A DNA stretch of 22,717 bases. Source: a virus. The notes under the pieces were generated by a model that was not told where the DNA came from, made no database searches, and worked only from the letters and a program-made list of their open reading frames with translations. Where the stretch lies: IMG/VR virus record IMGVR_UViG_3300031514_000008, positions 1 to 22,717 of that record. The stretch is one strand, 5' to 3'. Shown here piece by piece: positions 7,481 to 13,459 of this stretch. The translations under genes were made by a program, and so were the position numbers. Each line of letters opens with the position of its first letter. Position 1 is the first letter of the stretch.

Positions 7481-8259
7481 TGAGTATTATGGTTGCGGAA
7501 CGCCCGGAGTCGCCTGAATATCGCACCGGGACCAGCGAGACTTACACAGCTCGATACGTGGTCAGCGGCACGCCGTATGCAGCCGATGCGGCCGCGGCCG
7601 TCCGCAGTGCGACCCCAGTGCTTCTGTTCGGCCGCCTGGTACGATCTGAGATCGACATCAAGCCCTTGGCCGACCAGCGATGGGAGGCCGAGGTTACCTA
7701 TTCCGAACTGAAGAAGCAAGACCCGCTGGATTTCAGTTACGAGTTTTCGACCACTGGCGGCACCGAAAAGATCACGCAAAGCCTGGCGACGCGTCGTTAC
7801 CCTGAGAACGCTCCGAATATGGGCGGCGTGATTGGCTACAACGACGGCCAAGTCGAGGGCGTGCAAGTCCACATGCCCACGATGAAGCTGACTTATAAAG
7901 TCCAATTGGCGGCCGCCGACGTCACGCCAGGGTATCGGGCGATGCTTTTCTGGCTGACGGGCACGACCAACGACCGGACCTGGAATGGCTTTAACCAGGG
8001 CGAAGTGCTCTTTGTGGGAGCCACCGGCACAATCAAGAACCTCGAATACTGGGAAATCAGTTACGAGTTTCTGTGCCAGCCGAATCGAACCAATCTAGTG
8101 ATCGGGAATATCGTCGTGCCGCTCAAACGAGGATGGGAATACCTCGAAGTCCTTTACGAGGACGCGGCCGATCAAGGCAAGGCCATCCGCAAGCCGCTGG
8201 CTGTCTACGTTCACCAGGTCTATCGGGAAGCGGATTTCAGCTTATTGGGGATTGCCTGA
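7480..8259 (+). CDS. Conserved tail protein downstream of tape measure, uncharacterised
   Basis: The product is 259 aa, starting on the tape-measure stop (TGATG). It is almost entirely beta with no signal peptide. Visible elements are TARYVVSGTPYAADAAAAVRS near the N-terminus, a central IGYNDGQVEGVQVHMPTMKLTY and a C-terminal WEYLEVLYEDAAD followed by VYVHQVYREADF. The place after the tape measure is where distal tail and baseplate hub proteins are encoded, so a distal tail or hub role is plausible. No enzymatic motif is visible. Function is unknown. Confidence 0.6.
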   Translation: MSIMVAERPESPEYRTGTSETYTARYVVSGTPYAADAAAAVRSATPVLLFGRLVRSEIDIKPLADQRWEAEVTYSELKKQDPLDFSYEFSTTGGTEKITQSLATRRYPENAPNMGGVIGYNDGQVEGVQVHMPTMKLTYKVQLAAADVTPGYRAMLFWLTGTTNDRTWNGFNQGEVLFVGATGTIKNLEYWEISYEFLCQPNRTNLVIGNIVVPLKRGWEYLEVLYEDAADQGKAIRKPLAVYVHQVYREADFSLLGIA

Positions 8260-8277
8260 AGAGCCCGCGAAACCGCA

Positions 8278-9339
8278 ATGTTTGAAGAAGTCAGACCAGG
8301 ACAACCACTGCGTATCCGGGCGGACGTGTGGAACGCCCTGATGCGAATGGCTGCCGAATACTACGGCGGCCGAGCCGGACGTTCTGCGGCTTTTCCCACA
8401 CGCCACGACAGCCGCACCACGGTGCTGGCTCGCAACGACACCGGGCTGCAACTCAATCAGTTCGAGATTGTCGGCGTGGGAGGTCCACTGCTGGACTCAG
8501 GCGATTGGCGGGAACGGACGGCGATCAAGGCAGTTCTTCCGACCGAAAACCATCGGGGGTTGTTCGGCGTCGCCGTCGAGCCGATTCCGGCTGGCAAGAT
8601 GGGATTGGTCTGTATTGCGGGGGTCTGCTTGGCCTATGTCTGGTCTCACGACGTCGCTCACCAATTTTGCGAGGTCAGACCGAGTTACACGCATCTGGAG
8701 TCCAAGGTCGTCGGCTCTGGACAAATTCTATGGCGTCAAGCAGGCCCGACCAATCCTATCTTGTGTCTTGTGCGATTCGGAGTGCCGGTTAGTCACACGC
8801 AATGGGCAAAGGTTCAAGCCGGATTTACGAATGCGTCTGCCACGGTTCCAAGACAGGTGCCAGTGCGTCGTTGTGACTGGCAAGGAGGATCAGTCGAAGG
8901 CGACACGTTTTACGTGTACACGCCGATATGCCTGGGCAAAGCCACAGCCTTATTTGAGGACTCCGTGGTCGGCTATCAGCCAGATGCTGATGGCCACTTG
9001 ATGATTACGACTCCTTGTGTCGATGACGAATTCGGCACCATCAAAGCCTGGAATACCATTGCCCCGATTCCCAAAGGCTGGGAGGAGCTGACCGCAGCCG
9101 CTGGTCGATTTTTGGTCGGGGTTGAACAAGGAAAGCTGTGGTGGAATCCAGGCAATCAGGGCGGCCAGGCGCTTGAAACTCTCGCCCAGCACAATCACGA
9201 TGGGCACCTCGCAATAGGCAGCGTTTACTATCAATCAGGAACGAGTGAGCATGATCGCTTCGTCGCGCCCCTGACGCATTCTATTGAGGACGTGACGCCG
9301 GCTTGGTACTCCGTCCGCTGGATAATTCGGACGCATTAG
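8278..9339 (+). CDS. Tail fibre / tail-collar-like protein
   Basis: The product is 353 aa. The N-terminus (MFEEVRPGQPLRIRADVWNA) looks like an attachment segment. Residues ~40-180 are beta-rich. The C-terminal third has the features of tail-collar and fibre tips: PIPKGWEELTAAAGRFLVGV, then LETLAQHNHDGH with a His/Asp cluster, and the ending TPAWYSVRWIIRTH, like the PPYxxVRFIxR end of collar fibres. It would contact the host surface. The His-rich HNHDGH may bind a metal as in other fibre tips; that is inference. It is the last gene of the virion transcription unit; a 238-nt gap with a new promoter follows. Confidence 0.6.
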   Translation: MFEEVRPGQPLRIRADVWNALMRMAAEYYGGRAGRSAAFPTRHDSRTTVLARNDTGLQLNQFEIVGVGGPLLDSGDWRERTAIKAVLPTENHRGLFGVAVEPIPAGKMGLVCIAGVCLAYVWSHDVAHQFCEVRPSYTHLESKVVGSGQILWRQAGPTNPILCLVRFGVPVSHTQWAKVQAGFTNASATVPRQVPVRRCDWQGGSVEGDTFYVYTPICLGKATALFEDSVVGYQPDADGHLMITTPCVDDEFGTIKAWNTIAPIPKGWEELTAAAGRFLVGVEQGKLWWNPGNQGGQALETLAQHNHDGHLAIGSVYYQSGTSEHDRFVAPLTHSIEDVTPAWYSVRWIIRTH

Positions 9340-9490
9340 CGCTCCCCATCGGCCGTTGTAAGCTTCGACTCGCGGCCTAGCATCCCTTCTAGCATTGGGT
9401 GACTCTTCTTCCACCTGTCGCTGTCGGACCGCAAAGCCTGCTTGTCTTCTCGACGTAACCGCTTATTTTACCGAGGGTTGTGCCGACACG

Positions 9491-9532
9491 CAGATTTTTT
9501 GTATAGACTATTGTATATACAAAAAATATCTG
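9491..9532. promoter_or_regulatory. Large inverted repeat, operator-like
   Basis: Fifteen bases at 9491-9505 (CAGATTTTTTGTATA) are repeated in inverted order at 9516-9532 with a 2-nt insertion (TATACAAAAAATATCTG), 10 nt apart. The element covers the -35 box and most of the spacer of the promoter at 9511-9539, so a bound dimer would block RNA polymerase. The ribbon-helix-helix protein encoded downstream (10268-10447) is one candidate ligand. Confidence 0.55.
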
Positions 9533-9539
9533 CTATAAT
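9511..9539 (+). promoter_or_regulatory. Sigma-70 promoter for the 9578-10773 cassette
   Basis: TTGTAT at 9511-9516, a 17-nt spacer and a perfect TATAAT at 9534-9539 with an extended -10 TG (9531-9532). Transcription would start near 9546, giving a ~30-nt leader before the ATG at 9578. It is the first good promoter after the tail genes and marks an independently expressed cassette. Confidence 0.7.
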
Positions 9540-9577
9540 GTGCGACAGATGACGATAAAGAAACTGGGAGGCGACCA

Positions 9578-10255
9578 ATGCACAATGCAATTTCTGAAGC
9601 CCTGGAAGCGCTCGAACTGACCGCTAAGTGGGAGAAGGCAGCTTACAGAGCCGACGACGCGACAATTCGCAAGCTGCTGCTAGAAAAAATGCAATGGGAG
9701 GGGGCCGACGATCCCGAAGCCGAGGTCGAAGACACTGTCGAAGAATCTTATTCAGATGCGAAGCCACTGTGGGAATCGTTCTGCTTTGACCTCAGCCTCC
9801 TACGCAGAGACGCGCTCGAGACGATTATTTATTATGCTTCGAGTGTGACTCCGCTGGAAGCTGTCAAGGCGTTGGAAGCGGCTCTCAACTACGCAACCGA
9901 GGAGGCTGAACAGCACAAAGTCGAGCGAGCATTGAAAGAGTGCGCGATCGACTACCTAACCGATGTCATTTGCGAAGCAGCACACCGCAAATGCTATTTC
10001 TCGAATAAATCGCAGTCGCGATATTGGGAGATTGCCGATCGAAAAATCCGACTATCGGATCACGAAATCCCGAGCTATTATGCATCGAGCGACATCGAGA
10101 TCACGGTGGGCCGCCTCAATCCGGACACACACTATCACTTGGACATACCTTTTACCGCTGACGAGCTTGTTGCCTTCGCAGATCGCTTGCGTGAGCTGGT
10201 CGCCGGACTAGTCGCACAAGAGACGCAAGAAGAGGCCGACGGCGGCGATGATTGA
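9578..10255 (+). CDS. Acidic 225-aa protein of unknown function
   Basis: The start has GGGAGG 7 nt upstream and follows a consensus promoter. The N-terminal ~60 residues are helical and acidic (EALEALELTAKWEKAAYRAD). Residues 40-60 carry a dense Glu/Asp run. A central helical part contains LETIIYYASSVTPLEAVKAL and VERALKECAIDYLTDVICEA. The C-terminal part is beta-like (DIEITVGRLNPDTHYHLDIPFTADEL) with a Glu/Asp tail. I do not recognise the family. It heads an operon with a ribbon-helix-helix gene 12 nt downstream and a third gene coupled to that one. The location between tail genes and att is where phages often carry lysogenic-conversion or anti-phage cargo; that role is only a possibility. 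Confidence 0.7.
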   Translation: MHNAISEALEALELTAKWEKAAYRADDATIRKLLLEKMQWEGADDPEAEVEDTVEESYSDAKPLWESFCFDLSLLRRDALETIIYYASSVTPLEAVKALEAALNYATEEAEQHKVERALKECAIDYLTDVICEAAHRKCYFSNKSQSRYWEIADRKIRLSDHEIPSYYASSDIEITVGRLNPDTHYHLDIPFTADELVAFADRLRELVAGLVAQETQEEADGGDD

Positions 10256-10267
10256 TTGGAGAGTGCG

Positions 10268-10447
10268 ATGCGGAAGGGCCGACCCAGAAAGCGACCACAG
10301 GATCGGAAGACCAAACTGTTGACCGTTCGCGTGACCGACCACCAGCGGCGGGCAATCCGTGCCGCCGCCAAGCAAGCAGGGTTGTCGGTTTCTGAACTGG
10401 TCGTGCGTTCGATACTCGGCAGCAATACCGCCCCAAGGAGCCCGTGA
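10268..10447 (+). CDS. Ribbon-helix-helix DNA-binding protein (MobC/antitoxin-like)
   Basis: I choose ATG 10268, with GGAGAG at 10258-10263, over a TTG at 10256. The product is 59 aa and very basic at the N-terminus (MRKGRPRKRPQDRKTK), followed by LLTVRVTDHQRRAIRAAAKQ and AGLSVSELVVRSIL, the strand-helix-helix pattern of small RHH proteins (one beta strand with TVRV, then two helices). Such proteins act as dimers binding palindromic operators. It probably regulates its own operon through the inverted repeat at 9491-9532. It overlaps the next gene (GTGATG). Antitoxin, mobilisation accessory or plain repressor cannot be told apart here. Confidence 0.7.
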   Translation: MRKGRPRKRPQDRKTKLLTVRVTDHQRRAIRAAAKQAGLSVSELVVRSILGSNTAPRSP

Positions 10448-10773
10448 TGCAAGACAAGCCAAGAGAGTTCCTGAAAGAGTTTGCGGTTGGGGTTGCAAAG
10501 GAACTCGTCCCGACCAACATCGTGCTGTGGGATGTCTCTGAATCCGAGTTCCCTGCTTGGGACGCATTCACCCAGTCCGGTTTCAGCTCTCATGCTGAAT
10601 ATCAGCAATCCTTGGCTGAACTCGAAACATACTTATCGCAGCATGGCTTTCGGGTTGTGCGGGTGCGATGCTCAGTGGAAGAAATGGCGGCCGAGCTTCA
10701 GCAACGCGGCTGGGAAAACAATCCATCCAACCGCGCCGCTGTGCTTGCCTCGCTGGGTGCGACCAGTAGCTGA
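10447..10773 (+). CDS. 108-aa protein of unknown function, coupled to the RHH gene
   Basis: ATG 10447 overlaps the RHH stop by one base. Residues 1-15 form a basic helix. Residues ~40-65 (FTQSGFSSHAEYQQSLAELETYL) are helical. Then comes a strand, FRVVRVRCS, and the C-terminal VEEMAAELQQRGWENNPSNR followed by AAVLASLG, a short motif resembling small phage proteins of the form MLAELxRRGxxNTPxxRAAVI. It has no catalytic signature that I recognise. As the second coupled gene after an RHH protein it could be the effector of a toxin-antitoxin-like pair, but no toxin fold is visible. Confidence 0.6.
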   Translation: MQDKPREFLKEFAVGVAKELVPTNIVLWDVSESEFPAWDAFTQSGFSSHAEYQQSLAELETYLSQHGFRVVRVRCSVEEMAAELQQRGWENNPSNRAAVLASLGATSS

Positions 10774-10836
10774 CCACCCCTCGAGGGCCGGACTAGCTGT
10801 TCGCATATAGATCCGCCGCGGCCGCAGTGGCGAGTG

Positions 10837-11085
10837 GGACGGCCCTCGACGTCGGTAACGGCGATGCTGGCCGCCCTGGAATGTGTTGATTACGTGGTGC
10901 TTTTCGACCAATTGACACCGGCGGAATTGATAAGCACGATCCGGCCTGATGTTCTCATCAAAGGCAGCGATTACCAGCCGCAGCAGGTAGTTGGCCGGGA
11001 AGTGGTGGAAAGCTACGGCGGTCTGGTCGTCTGCCTGCCGATCAAAGGCAACTATTCAACCACTCGTTTGCTTGCCCAGGCCTAG
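10837..11085 (+). pseudogene. 3' fragment of hldE/rfaE-type ADP-heptose synthase (cytidylyltransferase domain end)
   Basis: The frame encodes AMLAALECVDYVVLFDQLTP, then ELISTIRPDVLIKGSDYQPQQVVGREVVE and a C-terminal YGGLVVCLPIKGNYSTTRLL. This is the C-terminal end of the nucleotidyltransferase domain of HldE (RfaE2), including the conserved IRPDVLxKGxDY and STT elements; only ~80 residues remain of a domain of about 140. The catalytic N-terminal HxGH part is absent, so it cannot be active. Similarity starts abruptly near 10837, at the right arm of an inverted repeat. The enzyme makes activated heptose for LPS in Gram-negative bacteria, so the fragment points to a diderm host. I infer it was picked up from or belongs to host DNA at an integration site. 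Confidence 0.7.
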
Positions 11086-11156
11086 CCGACTTCTCCACTG
11101 GCTGCCACTGAACATTTCCACCGCGGCGGCTCCCCTCTCTTATTGGTCTATGCGTT

Positions 11157-11213
11157 GGTTGGAGCGGTTCCCTCACACGGTGGAGGTCGCGCGTTCGAAT
11201 CGCGCGCCGCCCA
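11157..11213 (+). other. tRNA-Val(CAC)-like 3' half, candidate attachment-site identity block
   Basis: From about 11170 the sequence reads as the 3' part of a tRNA: anticodon loop CTCACAC (11172-11178, anticodon CAC), 3' anticodon strand GGTGG, variable loop AGGTC, a perfect 5-bp T stem GCGCG/CGCGC closing TTCGAAT, acceptor strand GCCGCCC and discriminator A at 11213. Upstream of the loop the match fails: the 5' anticodon strand is GTTCC (mismatches against GGTGG), the D arm is only vaguely kept and no 5' acceptor strand fits at normal distance. A half-tRNA with its break at the anticodon loop next to an integrase is the usual form of attP or of a displaced att. It is not a functional tRNA as it stands. 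Confidence 0.6.
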
Positions 11214-11284
11214 TTTGGCAGGTGCCCGGTGCCGTGAGGGCCGGGGGGCTAGCTCCGCTGCCTGAACACACCTGCCGCCTTTTC

Positions 11285-11313
11285 TTGCAAATTATTTCAG
11301 CGGCATATAGAAT
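11285..11313 (+). promoter_or_regulatory. Promoter of the excisionase-like gene, possibly leaderless
   Basis: TTGCAA at 11285-11290, a 17-nt spacer and TAGAAT at 11308-11313. The expected transcription start (about 11320) coincides with the ATG at 11320, so the mRNA may be leaderless; no Shine-Dalgarno is needed or clear. Confidence 0.45.
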
Positions 11314-11319
11314 AGGGGC

Positions 11320-11544
11320 ATGCGAGTGCTCGAACCCACCTCTGAGCGATTGTTGACCGTGGCCGAGGCTGCGGCGCTTTTGGGGGTTACGCCAGGCCGC
11401 ATCTGCCAAATGCTTTGGGCTGGCCAAATGGCAGGGCAAAAAGTTGGCGTCATCTGGCTGATCCCGGAACGGGAGGTCTTGCGCCACCGGGAGCGGCCGT
11501 CTAAGGTGGGCCGGCCGCGTTCTGGCGAGTTGCGGCGCAGCTAA
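11320..11544 (+). CDS. Excisionase-family helix-turn-helix protein
   Basis: The product is 74 aa. Residues 8-55 (SERLLTVAEAAALLGVTPGR, ICQMLWAGQMAG, then the wing GVIWLIPEREV) match the MerR/excisionase-type HTH-17 domain: a helix-turn-helix followed by a small wing. The C-terminus is basic (RHRERPSKVGRPRSGELRRS). Located just before the tyrosine recombinase, it is likely the recombination directionality factor that promotes excision and may also repress int. The family includes many plain transcription regulators, so Xis function is inferred from position. Confidence 0.7.
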   Translation: MRVLEPTSERLLTVAEAAALLGVTPGRICQMLWAGQMAGQKVGVIWLIPEREVLRHRERPSKVGRPRSGELRRS

Positions 11545-11577
11545 AGCAATCGATTTGGGCAAGAAGCGAGTTCCCTA

Positions 11578-11606
11578 TTGACGGATTTTATACGCCGCTA
11601 TATAAT
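11578..11606 (+). promoter_or_regulatory. Consensus sigma-70 promoter upstream of the integrase leader
   Basis: TTGACG at 11578-11583, a 17-nt spacer and TATAAT at 11601-11606. The spacer holds an imperfect inverted repeat (ATTTTATA 11585-11592 with TATATAAT 11599-11606, 7 of 8 complementary) that could be an operator. Transcription would begin near 11613. Confidence 0.7.
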
Positions 11607-11612
11607 GCGGCC

Positions 11613-11849
11613 GTTCAAAAGCGGAGCATTCTCTGAGCCTGCTGTAGCTCGCTTAGTGGGTGCTCCACCGGGCGTCCCAAGAGGGAAGCCAACTGACCAG
11701 AATTGCCGACGGAAAGGGGGCACCCGTGCTTTCGGATGGGTGGGTTGCTCTGCCTTATGCTACCAATAGAGGGATCGCCTGGTCCATCCGGCGGCCCTTC
11801 GGGAGCATGGCGGCCACCAGGGCTGCCAATGCTTCTGTGAGGTGCTGCC
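11613..11849 (+). ncRNA. Structured 5' leader or small RNA ahead of the integrase gene
   Basis: About 237 nt lie between the predicted transcription start and the integrase ATG. Complementary pairs are close together: GAGC/GCTC near 11635-11650, GTGG/CCAC around 11656-11668, CACCC/GGGTG enclosing a TTTCGGAT-type loop near 11722-11742, and a strong terminal hairpin AGCATGGCGGCC (11804-11815) with GGCTGCC-A-ATGCT (11821-11833), 12 bp with one bulge around ACCAG. I do not recognise it as a known riboswitch or T-box. It could regulate integrase translation or be a free RNA; no clear terminator precedes the gene. Confidence 0.4.
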
Positions 11850-12764
11850 ATGAGACTTGTCGAGTTGGCTCAACGCTATGCTGCCGTCCAGTATCTCCAA
11901 AAAGCGTCACGCGATCTGTATCTGCGCGTGGCTCGCACCGCCGAGGCTATCTGCGGCGCCGACGTTTCTTGCATCACCGAAGAATCCCTGCATATTCTGG
12001 CGGGACGATTGGTTGCTACCAGGAAATCCGAAACTGCCAGCGATTATCTGCGGCGTCTGAGAACCTTGTTGACCTTCGCTTGGCAATTGCGGCTGATCGC
12101 CGATTTGCCGCGGGTGTGGCCGAAAATCAGAACGGCCGCGCCGCTGCCAGAGGCATGGACTTCCGAGCAAGTTGCCAAGCTATTCCTGGTGGCCACCGAG
12201 CAACCAGGCCACTTGGGGCCCCACCGCGCGGGCGATTGGTGGCGAGCCTTCTTGAATGTGGCCTGGGAAACCGGCTTGCGAGTTTCGCAAATGTTTCGCC
12301 TCCGCTGGGCCGACGTGGATTACCAACACCGATGCATCGTGATTCAGGCCTGCCCAGGAACGAAGAGTTATCGGCCGCAGATCAAGCCCTTGTCCGTCGA
12401 GTGTCTGGCAGCGCTGGAGCTGCTGGCCGAGCCGCCCAGGGAACTGATCTTCTGCTGGCCGGAGTGGCCGAAGTCCAGGCGGGATTTCTTCTCGGTCTGG
12501 CGCTATCTGTGCTGGCTGGCCGGTATTCCGGCACCCCGCAGCCAAAGACAGCTCACGCATCGCTGGCGGCGGTCGAGCGTGACCGAAGCGGCCCGCAACA
12601 GTCTGGAAGCCGCACGCCGCCATGCTGGGCACACCAGCCCAGAGACGACACTGCGGCACTATATCGATCCCCGTCTGCTCCTCCAGCAGCCCCCGCCCGT
12701 TCCACCGCTGCACGTGCTGCTCAAAGCGAATGGACAGGGAAATGCCAAACCGGCCGCATACTGA
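11850..12764 (+). CDS. Tyrosine recombinase (phage integrase)
   Basis: The product is 304 aa. Residues ~1-95 form the helical N-terminal SAM-like core-binding domain. Residues ~100-275 form the catalytic domain with all expected residues: Arg144 (TGLRVSQMFRLRW), Lys172 (GTKSYR), His237-x-x-Arg240 (THRWRR), His261 (HAGHTSPETT) and nucleophile Tyr271 (LRHYIDP). The enzyme would cut and rejoin att sites through a 3'-phosphotyrosine. GTGAGGTG lies just upstream. The tRNA-Val half at 11157-11213 is its probable attP, and the HTH gene at 11320 its likely partner. The last ~30 residues are Pro/Leu-rich and lie outside the fold. All motifs are present, so it should be active. Confidence 0.9.
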   Translation: MRLVELAQRYAAVQYLQKASRDLYLRVARTAEAICGADVSCITEESLHILAGRLVATRKSETASDYLRRLRTLLTFAWQLRLIADLPRVWPKIRTAAPLPEAWTSEQVAKLFLVATEQPGHLGPHRAGDWWRAFLNVAWETGLRVSQMFRLRWADVDYQHRCIVIQACPGTKSYRPQIKPLSVECLAALELLAEPPRELIFCWPEWPKSRRDFFSVWRYLCWLAGIPAPRSQRQLTHRWRRSSVTEAARNSLEAARRHAGHTSPETTLRHYIDPRLLLQQPPPVPPLHVLLKANGQGNAKPAAY

Positions 12765-12941
12765 GGCCGGTACTGCCCCTAGCGGACAGCCGTTCAACGG
12801 CGGCGAAGCCATTGCAGCCAGCGGCCAAGGCGGTCACGCCACGACAATGGCTGGCCCGTCTTGGCCAACTGGGCCAGGCGGAAACCCTGTCCCGTCAAAG
12901 TGAACATGTTCGCCTTTATTACCTCCAAACCCGCCGACTGA
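12765..12941. other. Stretch without a supportable gene
   Basis: Downstream of the integrase stop. One frame (12742-12903) gives a 53-aa Gly/Pro-rich product with no good ribosome binding site. Another, with no start codon nearby, gives a more protein-like segment (PRQWLARLGQLGQAETLSRQ) but runs on through the terminator. I cannot support either as a gene. Confidence 0.4.
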
Positions 12942-13047
12942 CCAGCCGGGGGATTGTCCCGATTTCCGGGCGGGTGGTCCGCCCGGGGGCTGACTTACAC
13001 AAGCGGGTGCTTGCGACCTACGTGCCGCGTCCCCCGGCTGGTTTTTT
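12942..13047 (+). terminator. Multi-stem terminator downstream of the integrase
   Basis: A perfect 12-bp closing stem, CCAGCCGGGGGA (12942-12953) with TCCCCCGGCTGG (13030-13041), is followed by six T (13042-13047). The 76 nt inside hold further hairpins: CCGGGCGG/CCGCCCGG at 12966-12973/12979-12986 with loop GTGGT, and CAAGC/GCTTG at 13000-13004/13009-13013 with loop GGGT. The layout is a multibranch RNA with a terminator-like end, more elaborate than an ordinary intrinsic terminator. Confidence 0.6.
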
Positions 13048-13133
13048 GAGCTATTTTCTGACAGGGCAAGTCGTTACAATCGCCGCCCCGTTGTTAAGAC
13101 CATTGGTTTCAGCACGCTATCCAGGGGCAAAGT

Positions 13134-13394
13134 ATGACGCCAAAGCGAAAAGAGCCAGACATGAGCACCTACACTGGAAGAGTGGCAGCCCGGATAAGGC
13201 AATTACGCGAAGCGGCAAAAATTACCGTGCAGCAGTTTGCCGATCGGGTTTCGGAAAGCGCCGGCGAGAGGGTATCTGTGGCCACGGCTTATGCTTGGGA
13301 AAACGGCCACAGCACGCCGAACATCAAAATGCTGCCGCACATCGCCAAGGCACTTGGCCTCGCCAAAGCACGCAACGTGCTGCCGAACGAGTAG
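13134..13394 (+). CDS. XRE/Cro-CI family helix-turn-helix regulator
   Basis: The product is 86 aa from ATG 13134 (77 aa if the in-frame ATG at 13161 is used). It contains one XRE-type HTH: RIRQLREAAKITVQQFADRV, a recognition-helix region VSVATAYAWENGHSTPN and a final helix IKMLPHIAKALGL. It has no dimerisation or RecA-cleavage domain, so it resembles Cro or a small antirepressor-type regulator rather than a full CI. It lies just after the integrase terminator and just before a promoter with an inverted repeat (13402-13438), which is a natural operator for it. Confidence 0.8.
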   Translation: MTPKRKEPDMSTYTGRVAARIRQLREAAKITVQQFADRVSESAGERVSVATAYAWENGHSTPNIKMLPHIAKALGLAKARNVLPNE

Positions 13395-13401
13395 TTGTAG
13401 A

Positions 13402-13438
13402 TTTTCTAGAATCGGCTATTGACAGCTATTATAGAAAA
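13402..13438. promoter_or_regulatory. Inverted repeat overlapping the methyltransferase promoter
   Basis: TTTTCTAGAAT (13402-13412) and ATTATAGAAAA (13428-13438) are complementary at 10 of 11 positions and flank the -35 box. This fits an operator for the adjacent XRE protein. Confidence 0.45.
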
Positions 13439-13446
13439 GCTATAAT
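13419..13446 (+). promoter_or_regulatory. Consensus sigma-70 promoter of the early module
   Basis: A perfect TTGACA at 13419-13424, a 16-nt spacer and a perfect TATAAT at 13441-13446. Transcription would start near 13453, directly before the interleaved stems at 13460-13539. It probably drives the ParB-methyltransferase and the long chain of closely spaced genes after it. Confidence 0.75.
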
Positions 13447-13459
13447 GCTGGTAGCCTGT

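Larger units (their letters stand above)
10774..11319. other. 546-nt region without an intact gene: host-like remnants and att-like sequence
   Basis: No complete gene is visible. The stretch holds a 10-bp inverted repeat (10781-10790 with 10840-10849), the decayed 3' end of an hldE-like gene (10837-11085), a tRNA-Val-like 3' half (about 11157-11213) and the promoter of the excisionase gene. The mixture of host-type pieces next to an integrase suggests an attachment region. Confidence 0.6.

Noticed and set aside
11125-11213. Complete tRNA gene using GGCGGC (11125-11130) as the 5' acceptor strand
   Set aside because: The span of 88 nt is too long for class I, the D arm does not form, and the 5' anticodon strand has two mismatches. 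Only the 3' half is convincing.
12742-12903. Possible 53-aa gene after the integrase
   Set aside because: Gly/Pro-rich, no convincing Shine-Dalgarno, and it overlaps the integrase end. Not supportable.
12942-13047. Integron attC site
   Set aside because: It is a long imperfect palindrome near a tyrosine recombinase, but no RYYYAAC/GTTRRRY core pair is present, and the element ends in T6 like a terminator.
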